A stretch of DNA of 64,000 bases from Prostheceraeus crozeri (lineage: Eukaryota; Platyhelminthes; Polycladida; Euryleptidae), in NCBI GenBank assembly GCA_907163375.1, contig CAJQUW010006858.1, positions 162,501 through 226,500 of the forward strand, in the 5' to 3' direction. Made by a program: the position numbers and the translations under genes. Below the pieces are notes generated by a model. It saw nothing but the letters and a program-made list of their open reading frames with translations, was not told the origin of the DNA and made no database searches. Positions within the stretch are counted from its first letter, which is position 1; every line of letters begins with the position of its first letter. Below, in pieces: positions 57,274 through 64,000 of this stretch.

Positions 57274-60200
57274 TTACAAGGCATCGTGAAAAGCCTTAAA
57301 ACAGTTCTGTTTAGTGATGCACAAATGAACACGACACTTTTCACATCCCGTAGATGGCTTGGATTTGCAGGTCTGATTTTTACATCTTCCTTGATTCATC
57401 ATGACTGGCCAATGTGCAATTTGATCATTTCTAATGATGCTTGGAGTCAGTATTGTTCTCGGTCCACCCAATTTCTTTTTCTTGATGAACAAGCAATCCT
57501 GCAATGACGGTCTTCCTCGATTTCTTGCTTCTTTGGCTCTCAGATAAAGACTGGTTGCAACTTGAGCTTTGAATTCAAATAACTTCATCTGGTCTGTAAC
57601 GCCACAGTCATCGCAATCCCGTTTGTATAATAACCAACTGTTCACAAGAGAGAGGTCCAACATGTGAAAGAAGAATCAGATGTAAAATCTTGTGTTGCAA
57701 TGGTTGTGATGCGGTATAGTGCAACGTATTTGTTGGCTTCATCAACGAAACCCATCTTGTGATTGTAGCCTACAATGGAAGCAGGACATTCGACGTCAAT
57801 CATTTTATTTTGACTTTGATCATATCGTTGAACAAAACTAGTTTCGCCCTTGCCCAAATATGTGCTCAAAACCACCACGCCTCTATTGTCGAACCATTTC
57901 ACTGCCGATAACAGCATACCGTCTTTGTAGCATTGATTCTCCATCACAGAACCTCTTCCGCGCTTTTTCAATTCAGAATCCATGTCAAGTTTCAGTCCTG
58001 GTGCTCTGGCCGTTCTCAAGGTACCCAATGCCTGCATTCCTTTCTTGGCCAAAACTACTTGTAATTTCGCAGAGTTGAACCAGTTGTCAAATAACACTTT
58101 GTAGTTGCAGTTGTCTTGCAGATGCTGAACCAATCTCAGAACAACACTACCCGATTTTCCAACCTCCTTGTCATTGTCGGCATTGAGATTTCCTTCTCCA
58201 TATAGTTCGATCCCGTGAATAAGACCACCACTGCCACAGCACATGTAAAACTTCGGACCCCATTTTATACTGTCGCAGACCTCCACTCCTTCGACCTTTG
58301 TATGGCATTACTTGCTCATCAACTGAGATGAATTCATCGGGAATTATGGACTTTGCAACCCCATTGAAGTTATCCAAAAGAGGCTGAAATTTGAAGGTTT
58401 TCCCGCGATTCGCTGGTTCACAAGAGCTGTTGTCAAAAAAGTGAAGGTTTCTTTTGATTGATTCCCAATCATCTCGAGAAATGAAATCAGCCACGTGATT
58501 CAGCCGTGTGAGATCTGACCAGTATCCTCGAACATGACCAAGTTTGTACAGCCCAGTCCAAATAGAAGTGCCCATGAATGTTTGCAAATTTTTGGCATTG
58601 AGACAGAATCTGCTGTTAGGATCCTTTTGTCTTGAATACAAATTTGATTGAAAGCAAGTTTTTTCTAGAAAATCGTCATCATAATAATCGCAGAAGTACT
58701 CTAATGGATCTCTCACTTGCCGTGATTTCTCTCTTTGAGGGTTGAATGTGAAATCTGGAAATTCATCAGACCTACGCCTCCAACGCCAAGCTTGGGATGT
58801 TGTGTCATTGTCGGCATCACTACATGTATCTGATTCTGAAGAACTGATTATGGTTTCATCGTCACTAGCAGAAGAAGAGTAATCACTTGATGAAGAAACA
58901 GATTCAAGTTCAATTTCGTGTTGTCGTGATGACCGTCGTAATCCATAAATCGGTGCGTGCAATCCAAGTGATGTAGTCGATTCCGATTGAATCTGACCTG
59001 CAGACAAAGAAATGCTATGTTTAGCGGACATGCAGAGGGGGTTATAAACATTGCGGAAGCTTAGGGTATGTATACAGGTATGCAGATGCTTAAAGCAATA
59101 ACATTTTGTATATTATTTAGTTCGTTTATTCACGTTACGCTATTAGTTCGTTCTGTTTTCGCTGGTTAGGTGAAATACAATATCATCTCTACTTTCAGCA
59201 GTGATATTCAGTAATATTCATTACCCTAGCTATGATAAAAATATAATAAATACACATATAACGTAATTACAAGTAAATATTAGCCCGGATTTGCACTTAC
59301 TACTAAGGTCCGTCTCTGAATTAGAAGGGTCAGGCAGCACCATCTCTTGAGGCTCGATATTCTCATCAACATCGGAATGAATAGTCTCCATCTCTCGTGG
59401 GACAGTGTCCGTCTCTGAAGTAGAAGGGTCAGGCAGCACCATCTCTTGAGGCTCGATATTCTCATCAACATCGGACTGAATAGTCTCCATCTCTCGTGGG
59501 ACAGTGTCCGTCTCTGAAGTAGAAGGGTCAGGCAGCACCATCTCTTGAGGCTTGATATTCTCATCAACATCGGACTGAATAGTCTCCATCTCTCGTGGGA
59601 CAGTGTCCGTCTCTGAAGTAGAAGGGTCAGGCAGCACCATCTCTTGAGGCTCGATATTCTCATCAACATCGGACTGAATAGTCTCCATCTCTCGTGGGAC
59701 AGCGTCCGTCTCTGAAGTAGAAGGGTCAGGCAGCACCATCTCTTGAGGCTCGATATTCTCATCAACATCGGACTGAATAGTCTCCATCTCTCGTGGGACA
59801 GCGTCCGTCTCTGAAGTAGAAGGGTCAGGCAGCACCATCTCTTGAGGCTCGATATTCTCATCAACATCGGAATGAATAGTCTCCATCTCTCGTTGGACAG
59901 CGTCCGTCTCTGAAGTAGAAGGGTGAGGCAGCACCATCTCTTGAGGCTCGATATTCTCATCAACATCGGACTGAATAGTCTCCATCTCTCGTGGGACAGT
60001 GTCCGTCTCTGAAGTAGAAGGGTGAGGCAGCACCATCTCTTGAGGCTCGATATTCTCATCAACATCGGAATGAATAGTCTCCATCTCTCGTGGGACAGTG
60101 TCCGTCTCTGAAGTAGAAGGGCCGCGCTGGCCAGGCTGATCTGATGATGCACAGGAGTCTGCCTCAGATTTTTTGATGGACCGCAGTATCTTAGCTGAAA

Positions 60201-60432
60201 AATGATTTAGCATCATTCATCATTGTTCATAGATCATCGGGTTTTCATATGCCTACCTCTCTTTTTTCGTCTGATGTGTCTGTTTTTCACATTCAAATCC
60301 CAACCAGGATAGTTGGGGAAAATTACACGGCAACTTCTTATGAAAACCGAGCATATGACTCCATCGTACCAATACCCAACTTTGTTCTCATCAATCCAAT
60401 ACACCAACACTTCCTCGTTGATGCAGTACATG
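57274..60432 (-). pseudogene. Chimeric piggyBac gene: barrel-like exon, 33-residue repeats, transposase
   Basis: Three exons join in frame with good sites: 60432-60257 (acceptor ATTTTCAG, donor GAG/GTAGGC), 60194-59301 (acceptor TTTTTCAG, donor AGTA/GTAAGTG) and 58997-57274 (acceptor TCTGCAG). Exon 1 encodes MYCINEEVLVYWIDENKVGY...YDGVI...FPNYPGWDLNVKN, resembling a small Tudor/SH3-type barrel (inference). Exon 2 has a linker and eight 33-residue acidic repeats. Exon 3 is a full piggyBac transposase: GTSIWTGLYKLGHVRGYW, SVDEQVMPYKGRRSGG, KVLFDNWFNSAKLQ, VGYNHKMGFVDEANKY and a cysteine-rich end (GCEKCRVHLC). Damage in exon 3: a frame change with probable small deletion near 58262, and near 57670 a shift with TGA where Trp is expected. 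A further upstream exon may end at about 61254 (donor AAAT/GTAAGT). Confidence 0.72.
59316..60120 (-). repeat. Coding minisatellite, eight 99-bp units
   Basis: Each unit encodes PSTSETD(T/A)VPREMETI(Q/H) followed by SDVDENIEPQEMVLP(D/H). Eight full copies and a ninth start (PSNSETD) are present. Units differ by only a few bases, and most differences alternate between two variants per site, which indicates recent expansion or homogenisation while the frame was kept. Confidence 0.97.
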
Positions 60433-60630
60433 CTGAAAATATAATGGCGAATTAAAGAAAGCTACATGTTCATTGTTCAAAGCTACTAACATAAATTCCT
60501 ACATGTAGTCCGCTGCATGTAGGCCTACATGTAAATTGTACAGTGATCTTTCTGCAATACATGTACATATATTATAGGCCTACGTATGAAATACATTTGT
60601 AAAATATTATTTTATTTAAGAATCAAACTT

Positions 60631-61030
60631 ACACATCGTTTTATTGGGAAGGCATAAATATAAGTGGTAGACCTAGGCATAATGTACCCTACACACCATT
60701 ATTAGCCAAAAAACTATGTTTGCGCATTAAATCGGGCGTCGTTTACGGGTCACAAGTATTTTTATTTGGAAGGTATGAATACAAAGAGGTAGACCTAGGC
60801 ATAATACAAGTTGTAGCTATGCCCTATGCGCTGATTATTAGCCAAAAAACTATGTTTGCGCATTAAATCGGGCGTCGTTTATGGGTCACAAGTATTTTTA
60901 TTTGGAAGGTATGAATACAAAGAGGTAGACCTAGGCATAATACAAGTTGTATGCCCTATACGCTGATTATTAGCCAAAAAACTATGTTTGCACATCAAAT
61001 CGGGCGTCGTTTACGGGTCACAAGTATTGA
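60631..61030. repeat. Minisatellite, three units of 121-136 bp
   Basis: Units contain GAGGTAGACCTAGGCATAAT, GATTATTAGCCAAAAAACTA and TCGGGCGTCGTTTACGGGTC. The last two copies are offset by 136 bp (aligned at 60771 and 60907); the first is shorter and more diverged. It lies in the putative first intron of the chimeric piggyBac gene. Confidence 0.93.
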
Positions 61031-61748
61031 TTGTATTTAAGCTTATTGTCAAATTTTAATATTCAACATTGTTCATGTAGCTTTAGTGGCCAAATATCAA
61101 GAAAAATCGAAAATATCTTCCTAATACAATTGCGTATGTGTCGCATCTACTTACGGTATTTAATTAATTTCAACATGCCTACTCGTGTTTACGTGGGATA
61201 CTAAGTTTCAAAGTATTTCTTGCTAGAAAGATAAATGAATTAAAAATACTTACATTTTGATGGACTTCGCTTCTTGTCCCCAGCAGTTGACACACCAATG
61301 ATGTGAAGTCAATCGCCGAAGTAATCAGTTACTTTATTCTGAAGCACTATTGTAGCAAGCAGAGACGAGTGAGAAAAAATTCAAATAGTGTGCGAGTGCT
61401 GCTTACAGCATTTAAAAACATAGAAATCTCTCTAATGCTTAACTTTGATTGTTTTAGACCCAAGCTGTATTTCAGAGAAGTGTGACGGACGTCCTAAATA
61501 TAGTACAAACTCTCAAAAGCAATTCGCCTGTTGTATGTCGAACCATCGTATGAGGAAAATCGAAGTTTTGAGAAATCAGCGATTGAAGTTTTGATCGTTT
61601 TTAAGCTGACTGTGTGCTCATTATGATAGGTCGATTGTCAAGATTTTATATGACAAGAAACTACAGGAAATTATCTCTCCTGTAGTTATTTCATTTTACT
61701 TCAATTCATCATTTTCATTGCGTAATATGGTTTTTCGTAAAACAATAA

Positions 61749-61885
61749 CTCATACGACACTTTGACAGACAGAAATCATTCACTGAATCTGATACTACAC
61801 TCATACGACACTTCGACAGACAGAAATCATTCACTGAATCTGATACTACAGTTATACGACACTTCGACAGACAGAGATATCTCAT
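61749..61885. repeat. Tandem repeat, 51-bp unit, 2.6 copies
   Basis: CATACGACACTTTGACAGAC recurs at steps of 51 bp (61749, 61800, 61851). The period is a multiple of three and one frame repeats DRNHSLNLIL, but no gene context supports translation. Confidence 0.93.
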
Positions 61886-62050
61886 ACTACATGTACAATC
61901 TTACGACTGTGAATATCATTCAAGCTTCCTGTTTAACTCTCAGCCCAGTAGGCCTACACCAGTACTTTACTCTATGGCCTACACGTGTAGGAAAATAAAA
62001 CAAAATGCTTAATCCAACTGTGATGAAATTTTATATTGTCATTGCATAAA

Positions 62051-64000
62051 CTATCTCAGGCAGGACTCCGAAAAATCTCTAACAGAATCCTCAGGACGAA
62101 TGAGGCAGGCTAGAGTAGAACTGTGATCCGGATGACGAATGACAGGAATGTCTCCGCTGCACAGAGACATCAAATCTTGATGCTTCGCTGACGTCATCAC
62201 TGGTGGCTGGTTTCGTGATGGACTGGGCAAGTCGAAAGGAACTCGCTGTGATCGACGATTCTTGCTGAGGTCGATAGCGTCGAAATCTTCTGACAGATGC
62301 GAGGTCTTGAAGAACAGCTTTCGCTCTTCGTCTTTCCTCACTTCTATCTGGGCCATTCTTTTCCAGTTCACTTGCTCCCCCAGCTCACTGGTCCGAATGC
62401 GCAGAACTCCTAACTCCTGTGAAAGCCTCTGCCAGTCCAGCACCATCTCGGTTGTTATCTCAATGACATGCAGTGGTTGTCTTCTGGAGCATCGGATGAC
62501 GGAAACCAACTGCGCAGGAACTGACAGCTCTCCAGCTCGCCTAAGTGCACGCTCAACACATGAATGGATACAGTCATTCTCATTTTGGCTGTGATGCGGC
62601 ACCATGATTGTCAGACAAATTCTTTTTATGTTCTCCGCATTCTCTATGACGTATAGCATCATGGCCGGTAAAATTGAGTCTTTGTTTTGGTCTGAGCACC
62701 CGTCACAAAACATATCCACCGTCTCCGTCCCACAAGAATCGAGCTGTGACAGATATTGATGAACACATGAAGCGATCTCGTTCGCGCCTCGTCCGGCAAC
62801 ACATTCATGCCAAACAAAGGCCCAAGCATCCTTCGAATGGAGATTGTAGGTGGTAAAGTTGTAATTGCTCAATCTGCGTTTGTAGAAAATCTCTGATCGA
62901 TTAGACTGAGGGAGAAAAATCACCTGTTCCAAATCAAATGCGAATGCTGCATGGCTATCATTTACACTGGCTTCCAATTTGCTCGCTTCCTTGTCAGATC
63001 TTGTCTTTTCCTTCTGTGCTATGTGGTCCTCATACTTTTCTCGAAGCGCGTCACTGACACCTGGAACTTCTCTGACAGTGAGACACAATCCACATTAATC
63101 TTTCTTCGGCAGAAAAAAGCTCAAATTTTGAGTCTTGAAAATTCTGAAGTATTTTTCGTACGATGCCACGTCCGTCTCCTCATTCTCTGCTTTGTACATG
63201 AGATACATTTTTGTCACAGTCAAGTCAGGAGAAAAAAAATTTCGGGTGGTGTCCTTTCTCTTATAATGAAACTCAATTCGAGGGAATCGATTGATGTGGG
63301 CCAAAATGCGATCTGTTTCTTTAACTGCGTCTATCGCTCTGATTCCCAGAAATCCTCCTCTACCTTCGCCTTCTACCACTCCTTCAGAATCCCTCTTCTT
63401 GAACAATGTGTTGACCTGCCGTTCAGAGATTCCTAAGGTTGAAAGGAACATCTTCTTGCAGACTGCTTTTCGACGTCCATCAGCAGTCAGAAAGTACCGA
63501 TTCGTGTGTACTCTTCGCATGCCCGTACGATTTTCACAATCCTCCTGTGTGATATTCAGGTTTAAGTAGTTTCGCTTTGCGTCCAAATTTGGTAGTGAGT
63601 AATAGACATTGAATATTGCCTGACGCTGTTCACTAGTAACATCCCTGCATTGGAGATATCTCGATGTACATCTTGAATTCTCTGAACATGGTGCATCGAT
63701 GCTGGCCGCCAGCTTCACATTCCTTGTCTTCTCTTACTCATATTGCTTGCCTGAATTTCTTTTCCTCTTTATTACTGTTCCTTTTCTGTTCGAAGTATTC
63801 GAAGAGGGAGGCTCAAACGGTGATTCTTCAGGTGGGGGAGCGTCAAGATGAAAATATTCTGGAACAAGTTGACTCGTTGGAGTCAAAGAGCCGTTTTCTG
63901 TATCATGTGGGTTCGTTGCAGTAGGTGTATTTTCTGGATCCTGTTGGTCCGTCGAAGTTTCAGCATAATTCGAGACAAGTGCCAACGCTGTTGTGACAAA
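62051..64000 (-). pseudogene. DDE-type transposase-like protein, partial at the window edge
   Basis: One minus-strand frame stays aligned from the window edge to the stop near 62051, about 645 residues, broken only by two in-frame TAA codons (between 63734 and 63718, and at about 63091). Visible parts are a basic segment KRKRNSGKQYE, a cysteine-containing region (APCSENSRCTSRYLQC), CKKMFLSTLGISERQV, the segment RILAHINRFPRIEFHYKRKD and DLTVTKMYLMY. The RNase-H-like core follows with FAFDLEQVIFLP (probable first Asp), MFCDGCSDQNKDSILPAM (second) and SQNENDCIHSCVERAL (probable Glu/His block). A cargo of basic residues ends the protein. This block order is common in arthropod and cnidarian genomes; I cannot name the superfamily. 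The true start lies outside the window. Both TAA could be real nulls or sequencing error. Confidence 0.65.

Noticed and set aside
59280-60152. 290-residue leucine/arginine-rich repeat ORF overlapping the acidic repeat ORF
   Set aside because: It is the same minisatellite in another frame; only the acidic frame splices in frame with flanking exons.
1-64000. Retrovirus-like, LTR or Polinton-type elements
   Set aside because: No LTR pairs, protease, integrase, capsid, envelope or protein-primed polymerase motifs were recognised; the reverse transcriptase pieces are of the non-LTR type.

Overview
This is AT-rich metazoan DNA, most likely from an aquatic invertebrate. The genes are intron-containing and eukaryotic, and the mobile-element repertoire (Chapaev, piggyBac, PIF/Harbinger, hAT, Tc1/mariner-IS630, non-LTR retrotransposons) is typical of cnidarians, molluscs, echinoderms and hemichordates. 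I cannot place the species. I see no confident conventional host gene, no rRNA, no CRISPR, and no element with LTRs, capsid or envelope. Nearly everything recognisable is a transposon, and many ends can be set to the base by target-site duplications (TSDs).

Layout. 1-1.8 kb: unassigned, with a C46 run and a tRNA-derived piece. 1.8-13.3 kb: a deeply nested complex. A minus-strand piggyBac (about 3.86-12.1 kb) is split in its transposase codons by a PIF/Harbinger element (4124-10588, TSD TTA). The Harbinger in turn carries, inside the intron of its MADF accessory gene, a complete Chapaev element (6345-9961, TSD AGCT). The Chapaev ends begin CACGGTG and its protein has an N-terminal zinc region resembling that of RAG1. 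A second Chapaev copy lies at 2.2-3.85 kb, and a Chapaev N-terminus at 13.2 kb is cut by a hAT remnant. 13.9-25.3 kb: a tandem array of an unrecognised 2.2-2.45 kb unit, one copy holding a LINE insertion. 25.3-32.4 kb: a GC-rich hairpin, LINE and ORF fragments, and a decayed BED-type hAT-like element with 6-bp TSD (27759-32399). 33.7-36.7 kb: a young hAT with perfect 8-bp TSD. 38.2-40.5 kb: a 5'-truncated LINE. 41.5-50.8 kb: a 9.3-kb region bounded by inverted arms rich in the motif CTACG, enclosing a foldback MITE, a piggyBac and two hairpins. 52.3-54.4 kb: an apparently intact four-exon Tc1/mariner-IS630 element. 54.4-55.6 kb: a piggyBac deletion copy abutting it. 56.2 kb: a second IS630-like fragment. 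56.9-60.4 kb (perhaps 61.3): a piggyBac transposase gene spliced in frame to upstream exons encoding a small barrel-like module and eight 33-residue repeats. 62.05-64.0 kb: a nearly intact DDE-type transposase-like frame running off the window edge.

The genes do not form a pathway. They are layers of successive insertions whose order can be read from nesting: Chapaev A, then hAT and piggyBac, then Harbinger, then Chapaev B. The most interesting objects are the Chapaev element with RAG1-like features, the chimeric piggyBac gene, the intact IS630-like element with unusually short D-to-E spacing, the unknown tandem array, and the CTACG-armed region.
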